In this document: in pieces, positions 7,190 through 13,146 of the stretch
Position numbering within the stretch: the stretch's first letter is position 1
How the letters are laid out: every line of letters starts with the position of its first letter
NCBI RefSeq assembly: GCF_000497445.1
Contig: NZ_CM002285.1
Coordinates: 8,951,656 to 8,965,894, forward strand
Length of the DNA: 14,239 nt
Reading direction: 5' to 3'
DNA from: Streptomyces roseochromogenus subsp. oscitans DS 12.976
GTDB taxonomy: Bacteria > Actinomycetota > Actinomycetes > Streptomycetales > Streptomycetaceae
Program-made: the position numbers and the translations under genes
Notes under the pieces: model-generated
The model's database searches: none
The model's input: the letters and a program-made list of their open reading frames with translations, nothing else
What the model was told of the DNA's origin: nothing

Positions 7190-8200
7190 ATGGGAATCAT
7201 GGCGAGGAGAGCGGCCACGGCCGTCACCAGTGCCGATGTCGCACGGCTGGCGGGCGTCTCGCGGGCCACCGTCTCCTTCGTGCTCAACAACACCCAGGCG
7301 CACCGGGTGAGCGAGGCGACCCGCACGAAGGTCCTCGCCGCCGCGGACACCCTCGGCTATGTGCCGCACGCGGCGGCCCGCTCCCTGCGGGCGGGCCGCA
7401 ACAACCTGGTGCTGATCCCGGCCGCCGTGTCCGCCATCGGCCGCCTGGTCAGCGGCTGGATCGACGATCTGCACACGGAGCTGGAGCGGTACGGCTACAC
7501 GGCCGTCCTGCACGCCGGGCGGTTCACCGACCCCGGCACCGCGGCCCGCGCCTGGGCCGAGCTGCGCCCCGGCGCGGTCCTGGCACTGGACGGTACGAGT
7601 CTCGGGGCGGCCGGCGCGGAGGTGTTGCGGCGCGCCGGAGTCCGGGCTCTGATGGCTTTCGCGCCGCAGCCGGCCGAGGGTGTGTACACGGTCCTCTTCG
7701 ACGACCGGCGCGTGGGCGTGCTCGCGGCCGAACACCTCGTCGCGCGGGGGCGGCGGCGCCTCGGCGTCGTCATGCCCCGCGAGCGCGGCCTGTCCGCCTT
7801 CGCTGAACCCCGGCTCGCCGGCGCGCGGAGCGTGGCCGCCCGGACGACGGCGACGGTGACCCCGCTGGAGATGGAGTACACGCACGCGTCCGCCGCCGAA
7901 CTGGCGAGCGGCTGGGCGGAACACGGCCTGGACGGCGCCTTCGCCTATAACGACGAGTACGCGGCGCTGCTGCTGCACGTGCTGCGGGACGCGGGCATCG
8001 ACGTTCCCGGCGAGGTCGCCGTCGTAGGCTGCGACGACCTCGTGACGGCGGCCCTGCAGCGGCCCGCGCTCACGACGATCCGGCTGGACGTGCCCTCCGC
8101 CGCGCAGGTCGCCGCCGCGCTGCACGACCTTATCGAGACCGGCACCGCCGCGCCGCTGCCGGCCGTCGAGCCCGTCCTGGTCCGCCGCGAGTCCGCCTGA
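7190..8200 (+). CDS. LacI-family transcriptional regulator
   Basis: The product is 336 residues, normal for the family. The N-terminal helix-turn-helix is TSADVARLAGVSRATVSFVLN (residues 13-33 are its core), followed by the hinge helix region HAAARSLRAGR. The C-terminal two-lobe periplasmic-binding-like effector domain runs from ~70 to the end. Recognisable pieces are the YGYTAVL strand, GVLAAEHLVARGRRRLGVV, DGAFAYNDEYAALLLHVLRDAG, and VAVVGCDDL, which resembles the usual V.VVGFDD motif. ATG 7190 and ATG 7199 are both possible; GGAAGGA at 7171-7177 serves the first, at rather long spacing. The effector cannot be deduced. Matching 14-bp palindromes in its own promoter, before the MFS operon and before the esterase gene suggest it represses all three units and is relieved by a small substrate or product. 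Confidence 0.92.
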   Translation: MGIMARRAATAVTSADVARLAGVSRATVSFVLNNTQAHRVSEATRTKVLAAADTLGYVPHAAARSLRAGRNNLVLIPAAVSAIGRLVSGWIDDLHTELERYGYTAVLHAGRFTDPGTAARAWAELRPGAVLALDGTSLGAAGAEVLRRAGVRALMAFAPQPAEGVYTVLFDDRRVGVLAAEHLVARGRRRLGVVMPRERGLSAFAEPRLAGARSVAARTTATVTPLEMEYTHASAAELASGWAEHGLDGAFAYNDEYAALLLHVLRDAGIDVPGEVAVVGCDDLVTAALQRPALTTIRLDVPSAAQVAAALHDLIETGTAAPLPAVEPVLVRRESA

Positions 8201-8228
8201 GGAACCCCGCCGTCCGCCGTGCCACCGG

Positions 8229-9164
8229 TCAGGCCGTCAGGTGCCCCTGGAGGAATTCCACGCTGTGGGCGACGATGTCCGGCACCTCGGGGGAGCCGAG
8301 GAAGATGTGGTCGGCCCCCTCGACGGGCCGCAGTGTGACATCACCGCCCGCGTCCTTCAGCACTCGCGCCAGCGCCTCGCTCTGGCTGTAAGGGACCACC
8401 TGGTCCTCGCGGCCGTGGATCAGCAGGAACGGAGGCGCGCCGCGGTCCGCCGCATAGGTCACGGGGCTGGCGACCCGCGCCCGCTCCCGGCGTTCGCTCT
8501 CCGGTCCGCCGAGCAGGGCGTGGAAGGGGTTCGGGTACGGCGACCCGTCCGGCAGCGCCGGCAGTGACTGATCGAGGATCGCCTCGATGTCGGACACGCC
8601 GTACCAGTCGACGACGGCCCGCACCCCGCTGTCCGCCTCCCGTACGCCCTCCACCCCTTCGAGGCCGGCGCCGTGCGTGTCGGCGCGGACCAGCCCGGCC
8701 AGTGCGGCGAGGTGACCGCCGGCCGACTCACCCCAGGCGCCGATCCGTTCGGGGTCGATACCGAGGTCCGCGGCGTGGTGCCGTACATACCGGAGGGCGG
8801 CCTTCACGTCGTGCAGCTGGGCGGGGAACGGTGCCTCGAGGCTGTGCCGGTAGTCCACGCCGACCAGGGCCAGACCGGCGCCGAGGACGGCTCCGTGCAG
8901 CAGTTCCACCGGCACGGTCGGCGGCGGAAAGCGCCGGTCGCCCTCCAGCCAGCCGCCGCCGTGGATCCACACGACGGCCGGCACGGGTCCGTCCGCGGGC
9001 GGCACATGGACGTCCAGCAGGCGCGGCCGATAGCCGGGCGAGGTGGCGTAGGTCAGCCCGTTGAAGTGGCGCACGCCGTCGGTGCCGGTCACGGCGGGGG
9101 TCGGGGCGTGGAACGGGGGCGGCGGCCAGCCTGACTCGGGCTGGGCGGCTGCGGGTGAGGTCAT
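8229..9164 (-). CDS. Alpha/beta-hydrolase esterase, BD-FAE / HSL-like family
   Basis: The product is 311 residues with no signal peptide, so it is cytosolic. HGGGW at 68-72 supplies the oxyanion hole. The nucleophile elbow is GESAGG with Ser147. Asp254 (HGREDQVVP) and His286 (GADHIFLG) complete the triad. The segment VDYRHSLEAPFPAQLHDVKA with IDPERIGAWGESAGGHLAAL is typical of the bifunctional feruloyl/acetyl-xylan esterase-like (BD-FAE) group and the hormone-sensitive-lipase branch. It should hydrolyse short acyl or aromatic esters; the exact substrate is unknown. ATG 9164 is chosen because GGAAGG lies about 8 bases upstream. A perfect LacI-type palindrome stands 67 bases in front of the start, tying it to the LacI regulator, whose gene converges on this one with only 28 bases between stops. 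Confidence 0.9.
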   Translation of the reverse strand: MTSPAAAQPESGWPPPPFHAPTPAVTGTDGVRHFNGLTYATSPGYRPRLLDVHVPPADGPVPAVVWIHGGGWLEGDRRFPPPTVPVELLHGAVLGAGLALVGVDYRHSLEAPFPAQLHDVKAALRYVRHHAADLGIDPERIGAWGESAGGHLAALAGLVRADTHGAGLEGVEGVREADSGVRAVVDWYGVSDIEAILDQSLPALPDGSPYPNPFHALLGGPESERRERARVASPVTYAADRGAPPFLLIHGREDQVVPYSQSEALARVLKDAGGDVTLRPVEGADHIFLGSPEVPDIVAHSVEFLQGHLTA

Positions 9165-9231
9165 GGCGGGGCCTTCCGTCGTCGGCCAAGGCGGTGGGCC
9201 GACGGCGCGAGGACGTCGGCGCAGCGAGGAT

Positions 9232-9245
9232 GTTACACGTGTAAC
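9232..9245. promoter_or_regulatory. Perfect 14-bp LacI-family operator upstream of the esterase gene
   Basis: GTTACACGTGTAAC is a perfect palindrome with central CG, the classic arrangement for LacI-family regulators. It stands 67 bases before the esterase start on the minus strand, and a possible -10 box (GATAGT, minus strand) directly abuts it. Two 12/14 copies flank the promoter of the nearby lacI-type gene. Confidence 0.78.
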
Positions 9246-9285
9246 TATCGCCTGGCGAGGGCCTCCGGGCCGGGTTCGTGGGTGT

Positions 9286-9312
9286 CGGCGGCCTTGAGTC
9301 GCGAGGCCGTCG
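9286..9312. terminator. Possible terminator hairpin after the SDR gene
   Basis: CGGCGGCCT at 9286-9294 pairs with AGGCCGTCG at 9304-9312 with one mismatch or wobble and a 9-base loop. It lies about 35 bases after the SDR stop on the minus strand and before the esterase operator, so it could end the SDR transcript. There is no T-tract and the stem is short. Confidence 0.33.
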
Positions 9313-9346
9313 CGCCCCATGCCCCGGGTGCCCTCCCTCGCCCCTG

Positions 9347-10087
9347 TCAGACGACGTGCCGTCCGCCATCCACCGTCAGTACGTCGCCGGTGGTGTACGC
9401 GGCCCGGGTCAGATAGGCCACGGCCTCGGCGACGTCCTGCGGCGAACCGACGCTCCGCAGCGGTGTGTTGGCGGTGATCCAGGCGCGGGAGTTCGCCCAC
9501 ACCTCCTCGGCCTCGTCGTACCAGGGCGTCTCGATGAGGCCAGGGGCGACCGCGTTCACCCGGATCTCCGGGCCCAGCTGGGTGGCCAGCAGCCGGGTCA
9601 GGTGGTTGAGGGCGGCCTTGCTCACGGCGTACGGGATCGAGCTGCCGAGGGCGCGGGTGGCCGAGACCGAGGAGACATTGACGATCGCGGCGGACTCCGA
9701 CCTCCTGAGGTACGGGACGGCGGCCGTGGTCAGCTGCCAGACGCCGAAGACATTGACGTCGAAGATGTCCCGCCAGGCGTCCGCGTCGGCCGCGTCCAGA
9801 TCGTCGAGCGGGATGAAGCGGGTGGTGCCGGCATTGTTGACCAGCACGTCGAGCCGGCCGTACGCCTCGATCGCGGCCGCCACGATCCGCCTGGCGTCCG
9901 CCGGGTCGGCGACATCGCCCCGCACATAGACGGCGTGGGGCAGCTCGTCCGCGAGGGCCTTGCCGGCGGCCGTGCTCCGCGCCGAGTTCACGACGATCCG
10001 CATCCCGTCCGCCGCCAGCCGCCGGGCCACCGCCGCGCCGATCCCGGACGACGATCCGGTGACCAGTGCCACGCGACTGCCGCTCAT
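9347..10087 (-). CDS. Short-chain dehydrogenase/reductase (SDR), classical type
   Basis: The product is 246 residues, the usual length of a classical SDR, cytosolic. TGSSSGIG at 10-17 is the Rossmann nucleotide-binding motif. NNAG at 84-87 and Asn112 in VNVFG follow. The catalytic Ser140, Tyr153 and Lys157 lie in VNVSS and YAVSK, and the C-terminal VDGGRHVV is the common ending of the FabG-like branch. The residues after the second strand (VVNSARST) suggest NADP(H) more than NAD(H), but this is a guess. The substrate alcohol or ketone is unknown. ATG 10087 is preceded by GGGGTGGGAC as a moderate ribosome binding site. It reads towards the esterase gene with 182 bases between them. A separate AT-rich quasi-palindrome lies in its own promoter, so its control probably differs from the esterase. 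Confidence 0.92.
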   Translation of the reverse strand: MSGSRVALVTGSSSGIGAAVARRLAADGMRIVVNSARSTAAGKALADELPHAVYVRGDVADPADARRIVAAAIEAYGRLDVLVNNAGTTRFIPLDDLDAADADAWRDIFDVNVFGVWQLTTAAVPYLRRSESAAIVNVSSVSATRALGSSIPYAVSKAALNHLTRLLATQLGPEIRVNAVAPGLIETPWYDEAEEVWANSRAWITANTPLRSVGSPQDVAEAVAYLTRAAYTTGDVLTVDGGRHVV

Positions 10088-10152
10088 GTCCCACCCCGTT
10101 GTCGTCGCTTGCCGTGTTGAGATGCGGGCAGCGTAACTTATCGTGATGCGGA

Positions 10153-10167
10153 ATATGAATTTCGTAT
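10153..10167. promoter_or_regulatory. AT-rich quasi-palindrome in the SDR promoter region
   Basis: ATATGAATTTCGTAT reads as ATAyGAA-w-TTCrTAT, symmetric at 12 of 14 positions around a central base. It sits in the only strongly AT-rich stretch of the window (about 10133-10176), 66-80 bases before the SDR start. This is a plausible operator or promoter site, regulator unknown; it does not match the LacI-type sites. Confidence 0.4.
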
Positions 10168-10194
10168 AGAGAAAAAGTGAGCCACCGCCCGGCC

Positions 10195-10300
10195 TCAGGA
10201 CTCGTCGGCCAGCCGTACCCCCAGCCCGACCAGGACCACCCCGGAGGCCTGCTGTGCGTGGCGGCGGCGAGCTGCCTCGGGGCGCAGGCCTTCACGAGGC
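10195..10300 (-). pseudogene. C-terminal remnant of a LysE-family transporter
   Basis: The last ~33 codons before TGA at 10195-10197 encode REGLRPEAARRRHAQQASGV followed by VLVGLGVRLADES. This closely resembles the end of LysE/RhtB-type amino-acid exporters, where the final helix has the form RxTGxVLxGLGVRLA. Upstream the similarity ends near 10300 and no start or remaining helices are visible, although the frame itself stays open to 10440. It looks like the 3' end left after a deletion. The fragment is short, so the family call rests on one helix. Confidence 0.5.
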
Positions 10301-10309
10301 CGGGACCGC

Positions 10310-10650
10310 CCGCAGAGCGCACCGCGCCCCTGCCGGCCTGGGCCAGGCCGCCGCTCGCCGTGCTCGGTTCCTCCTGGCTGGGCATCGGCACGGGACTGCT
10401 GGTACGGCCCGGCTTCTGGGCCGGGTTCGTGCCTTGGCACACCAACCGCGTGGATGCTCAGGCACTCGGCGTCTGGACGCTGGCCCTCGGCGTGGGAGTC
10501 CTCGGATCCCTCGCGGAAGACGACGTGGACCGCACGCGCGCCGCCCTGCTGTCCCTGCCCGGCACGGCCCTCGCCCTCACGGTCGTCCTGGCCGCCCGCA
10601 CCTCACACGTCCACTGGTCCTCAGGGCCTGGCCTGGGCCTGACTGTCACC
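10310..10650 (+). pseudogene. Truncated integral membrane protein remnant
   Basis: The frame through 10310-10640 encodes LPAWARPPLAVLGSSWLGIG, then RPGFWAGFVPWHTN, ALGVWTLALGVGVLGSLAED and ALLSLPGTALALTVVLAART, ending HVHWSSGPGLGL. Third codon positions are almost all G or C up to about 10630 and then the bias fades. It contains three hydrophobic segments in an order known from actinobacterial membrane proteins of unknown function, where a WxxPLT-type motif precedes an ALGxW helix and a polar ALREDD-like turn. The expected N-terminal helices and the last helix are absent; the frame opens at GTG 10177 only by running through the LysE remnant on the other strand, and closes at 10737. I read this as a fragment, not a working gene. 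Confidence 0.5.
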
Positions 10651-10653
10651 CCG

Positions 10654-10797
10654 CTACAGCAAGCCGACGTTGGTGAGCGGGACGTTCCAGTCGTCGCTCC
10701 CCATGGCGCCATGGCCGTCCCGGGACGCAGCCGGTAGCGCGGACAGCAACAGCCCGGCGAGGGCAACGGCCAAGGCGGCGACGACACGACGCTTCAC
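10654..10797 (-). CDS. Very small exported peptide (47 residues)
   Basis: The product starts at GTG 10797 with KRRVV and the hydrophobic core AALAVALAGLLLSALPAAS, a textbook Sec signal peptide. It leaves a mature peptide of about 22 residues rich in Gly/Asp and ending DDWNVPLTNVGLL before TAG. The ribosome binding site is excellent: AGGAGG lies 4 bases before the GTG (GAGGAGGAATC). Codons are ordinary for the window. I do not recognise the family; the final NVGLL recalls surface peptides such as chaplins, but the cysteines and spacing of that family are absent. It overlaps the 3' end of the membrane-protein remnant on the opposite strand. Function unknown; a surface-active or signalling peptide is a guess. 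Confidence 0.6.
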   Translation of the reverse strand: MKRRVVAALAVALAGLLLSALPAASRDGHGAMGSDDWNVPLTNVGLL

Positions 10798-11093
10798 GAT
10801 TCCTCCTCGACGGCGACACCCCCGACCACCCTGCTCCGAGCCGACCGCCCCGGCCGTCCGGACACACCGCTCGGCCCGCCGATTCAGCCGCTCGGTGGCA
10901 GCACCCCGAGACGCAGCACACCCACCCGTGAAAACGTCGGGCGAGCAGGTCCCGGAGCCGGTCGCGGGTCATCGCGGTTCGACTGCTGTGCCGAGGGCTC
11001 CGTCATCGCCAGGCAACTCGGTCTGGCCTGACGCGACCACGCCCGGTCCGGGGATTGCCCATGCGACGGCCGAGGCGGAAAGCGGAAGGCGGT
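10798..11093. other. Intergenic stretch with no recognisable gene
   Basis: Apart from the ribosome binding site and presumed promoter of the small exported peptide at its left end, this stretch shows no frame with convincing codon bias, start site or domain. It probably holds that peptide's promoter, but no clear -10/-35 pair can be pointed out. It may be decayed DNA continuous with the remnants at 10195-10650. Confidence 0.5.
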
Positions 11094-11126
11094 CGGCCGG
11101 GGGAGGGGTGAACGCTCCCCCGGCCG
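11094..11126. terminator. Strong hairpin terminator after the FAD monooxygenase gene
   Basis: CGGCCGGGGGAG at 11094-11105 is perfectly complementary to CTCCCCCGGCCG at 11115-11126, a 12-bp stem with a 9-base loop. It lies 22 bases beyond the stop codon of the minus-strand monooxygenase and has no T-tract, as usual in actinobacteria. Confidence 0.7.
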
Positions 11127-11148
11127 GCCCGGCATCCCCTAGGGCAGG

Positions 11149-12306
11149 TCAACCCAGGCTGGGCGGCGTCCAGTCGGCGTGCCGCAGGATCGCCCGCATC
11201 GCCACCCGGGACGGGGTGAGCCGCAGCGCTGTGTTGCGCAGAGCGACGGCCGCCGGATGGGAGAGCTGCTGACCCAACCGGCCCGCCTGCCGCGCGGCGC
11301 GGGCGACCGCCTGGGAGCGTGGGCGGCGTTCGGCGTCGTAACGGGCCAGTGCCGAGGCGACCGAGGGCTCATGTGCGAGCGCGGCTGCCAGCGTTGCCGC
11401 GTCCTCCAGGGCCTGGCAGGCGCCCTGGCCGAGGTTCGGCGTCATGGCGTGCGCCGCGTCGCCGAGGAGCGCCACCCGCCCGGCCGTGAACGACCGCAAG
11501 GGAGTGGCCAGTTCATGGATGTCGTGGTGGAGCACGGCCTCCGGCCGGGTGGCGTCCAGGAGTTCGGGGATCGGGTCGTGCCAGCGGCCGAAGCGCCGGC
11601 GCAGCATGCCGAGCGGGTCGGCGTGGCGGACGCCGGCCGGTGCGGTGAGCACCGCATGCCACTCGGCCCGGCCGTCGGTGAAGGCGATGTGCCCGAACTC
11701 CGCACCCTCGCCCCAGGTCAGCTCGAAGTCGCCGCGCAACCGCAATGGGCGTTCGGTGATGGCCCGCAGCACCGTGGAGCCGGAGTAGACCGGGCCGGGG
11801 TGGCCGGGGGAGAGCAGGCCGCGCAGCCGGCTGCCCACTCCGTCGGCCGCGACGACCAGGTCCGCGTCCAGCGCCTCGTCCCCGACCGGCACCCGCACCC
11901 GGTCGGGGGCCGTACGGTCCAGTCCGGACACCGTGACGCCGATCCGCAGACACTCGGCCGGCAGGGCCTCGCGCAGCAGTCGGTGCAGGACCGCGCGCCG
12001 GATGCCGACGATCGGCGTGCTCAGCGCGCGTTCGAGGGCCACGCCGTCCATCCGGCTCAGCCAGTCGCCCTCGGGGGTGCGGGTACCGCCGCTGTACTGC
12101 GGGCGGGCAGCCGCGCGCACCGTCGCTCCGACCCCGAGCGTGTCCAGGGCGCGCAGCCCGTTGGCGTGCAGCGAGATGCCCGCGCCCGCGTCGGCCAGGG
12201 TGCCGGCCCGCTCCACCACCCGTACGTCCCAGCCGATCCGGTGCAGCCCGATCGCGGCCGCGAGGCCGCCGATGCCACCCCCGACCACCACCGCCGTACC
12301 GCCCAT
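11149..12306 (-). CDS. FAD-dependent monooxygenase (PHBH-like flavoprotein hydroxylase)
   Basis: The product is 385 residues, typical of the family. VVGGGIGGLAAA (G9, G11, G14) with Glu32 of VVERAG forms the FAD-binding Rossmann motif. The DG motif is Asp155-Gly156 in VVAADGVGSRLR, and the second FAD motif is RVALLGDAAHAMTPNLGQGA with Gly282-Asp283. These three motifs define class A flavoprotein monooxygenases, which use NAD(P)H and O2 to hydroxylate small, usually aromatic, molecules. The substrate is unknown. No signal peptide; cytosolic. ATG 12306 is chosen because AAGGGGGA lies 6 bases upstream and the Rossmann strand begins at once. The gene is divergent from a TetR regulator and both share palindromic sites at 12369-12417, so it is very likely repressed by that regulator, possibly in a degradation or self-protection role. 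Confidence 0.93.
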   Translation of the reverse strand: MGGTAVVVGGGIGGLAAAIGLHRIGWDVRVVERAGTLADAGAGISLHANGLRALDTLGVGATVRAAARPQYSGGTRTPEGDWLSRMDGVALERALSTPIVGIRRAVLHRLLREALPAECLRIGVTVSGLDRTAPDRVRVPVGDEALDADLVVAADGVGSRLRGLLSPGHPGPVYSGSTVLRAITERPLRLRGDFELTWGEGAEFGHIAFTDGRAEWHAVLTAPAGVRHADPLGMLRRRFGRWHDPIPELLDATRPEAVLHHDIHELATPLRSFTAGRVALLGDAAHAMTPNLGQGACQALEDAATLAAALAHEPSVASALARYDAERRPRSQAVARAARQAGRLGQQLSHPAAVALRNTALRLTPSRVAMRAILRHADWTPPSLG

Positions 12307-12368
12307 TCCGGTCCCCCTTCGATCTCGGTCCTCGTCGGTCCAGCCGCAGCCGGAGTCCAGCCGCAGTC

Positions 12369-12390
12369 GTCTTCTACAGATGTAGAAGAC
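12369..12390. promoter_or_regulatory. Probable TetR operator A (perfect palindrome)
   Basis: GTCTTCTACA (12369-12378) and TGTAGAAGAC (12381-12390) are perfect reverse complements separated by GA. The site lies in the divergent promoter region 63 bases before the monooxygenase start and 50 bases before the TetR start. A 10-bp-arm palindrome next to a TetR gene is very likely its operator. Confidence 0.8.
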
Positions 12391-12403
12391 CCTACCGCGG
12401 GGC

Positions 12404-12417
12404 TCTACAGGTGTAGA
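12404..12417. promoter_or_regulatory. Probable TetR operator B
   Basis: TCTACA-GG-TGTAGA repeats the inner 14 bases of operator A. The centres are 31 bases apart, about three helical turns. A third half site, TGTAGA at 12427-12432, stands 8 bases before the TetR GTG, over its ribosome binding site. The array suggests cooperative autorepression. Confidence 0.72.
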
Positions 12418-12440
12418 AGTGGGGGGTGTAGAAAGAGGGG

Positions 12441-12998
12441 GTGTCCACAGATCGACGTACTCTCCTCGCCGACGCGGCCATCGCCGTGCTCGCCGACGCC
12501 GGAATGCGGGGGCTGACGCATCGCGCGGTGGACCGGGCGGCGCAACTGCCTCCCGGGACCACCTCCGCATACTTCCGCACCCGCCAAGCCCTGCTCACCG
12601 CTCTGGTCCGGCGCCTGGTGGCGCTCGACCAGGCCGAGCTGCAGGAGATCGGGGCCAGGGTGCCCGTGCCGCGGACCGTCGGTGAACTGGTCGCGGGAAT
12701 CATGGAGTTGGCCGGAGCGCGGCTCACCGGGGACGGCCGGACGCGCTCGCTGGCGCGCTACGCGTGTGCCGTCGAGAGCGCGCGCCATCCGGAGCTGCGC
12801 GAGATCCTTGTGCCGCGCGAGAACCTGGGGCGGCGGGTGGTGTGCGACTTCCTCGCCGGGCAGGGAGTCGCCGATGCGACGGAACGTACGGTGACGCTGC
12901 TGACCTGTGTGGACGGCCTGGTCTTCGACCGGCTGGTGAACGGCGGAGACGTTCGGGAGGAGGAGGTCCGAGGGCTTGTGACAGCGGCTCTGCGCTGA
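12441..12998 (+). CDS. TetR/AcrR-family transcriptional regulator
   Basis: The product is 185 residues. The N-terminal DNA-binding domain is residues ~4-52: a helix RRTLLADAAIAVLADAG, then the helix-turn-helix GLTHRAVDRAAQLPPGTTSA and the family's YFRTRQALL close. The C-terminal ligand domain is all helical, including RYACAVESARHPELREIL and LTCVDGLVFDRLVNGG, resembling the TetR C-terminal type 31 group. GTG 12441 directly follows GAAAGAGGGG, and a later start would cut into helix 1. It is divergent from the monooxygenase, with palindromes between them. By family behaviour it represses both genes until a ligand, perhaps the monooxygenase substrate, binds. Confidence 0.92.
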   Translation: MSTDRRTLLADAAIAVLADAGMRGLTHRAVDRAAQLPPGTTSAYFRTRQALLTALVRRLVALDQAELQEIGARVPVPRTVGELVAGIMELAGARLTGDGRTRSLARYACAVESARHPELREILVPRENLGRRVVCDFLAGQGVADATERTVTLLTCVDGLVFDRLVNGGDVREEEVRGLVTAALR

Positions 12999-13087
12999 GC
13001 GGTACGACGACGGCGGTGTCGCGCTTTTTCGCGCGCCCCGCATGCGCTGACCATGGCCTGTAGCCCGCCGTTCGCGCACCGTAAGTC

Positions 13088-13146
13088 CGGGTCGGTATGA
13101 ATTCCCTTGTGCAGTGGGGCAGTTGAGCAGGAAGGGCGCCGACCCG
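13088..13146. terminator. Possible bidirectional terminator between TetR and AI-2E transporter genes
   Basis: CGGGTCGG at 13088-13095 pairs perfectly with CCGACCCG at 13139-13146, and inside it CCCTT (13104-13108) pairs with AAGGG (13132-13136). The structure directly abuts the stop codon of the minus-strand transporter gene and lies 90 bases after the TetR stop, as expected between two convergent genes. The long loop lowers certainty. Confidence 0.45.

Noticed and set aside
6299..8125. Long minus-strand frame across lacI and the MFS gene
   Set aside because: It is out of frame with the MFS gene and antisense to lacI; the product is low-complexity Arg/Gly/Ala-rich with no motifs.
8195..8234. 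GCCTGA / TCAGGC inverted repeat between lacI and the esterase gene as a terminator
   Set aside because: It is mostly the two facing stop codons; 6-bp stem with a 28-base loop is too weak to call.
9165..10445. N-terminal extension of the esterase frame up to 10445, giving a 738-codon frame
   Set aside because: The extension runs through the real SDR gene in another frame, has no domain, and the esterase has its own ATG with a ribosome binding site and an operator at 9232-9245.
13017..13037. GCGC-TTTTT-C-GCGC stem-like sequence after TetR
   Set aside because: Only 4-5 bp of self-complementary GCGC with the T-run inside the loop, not a terminator layout.
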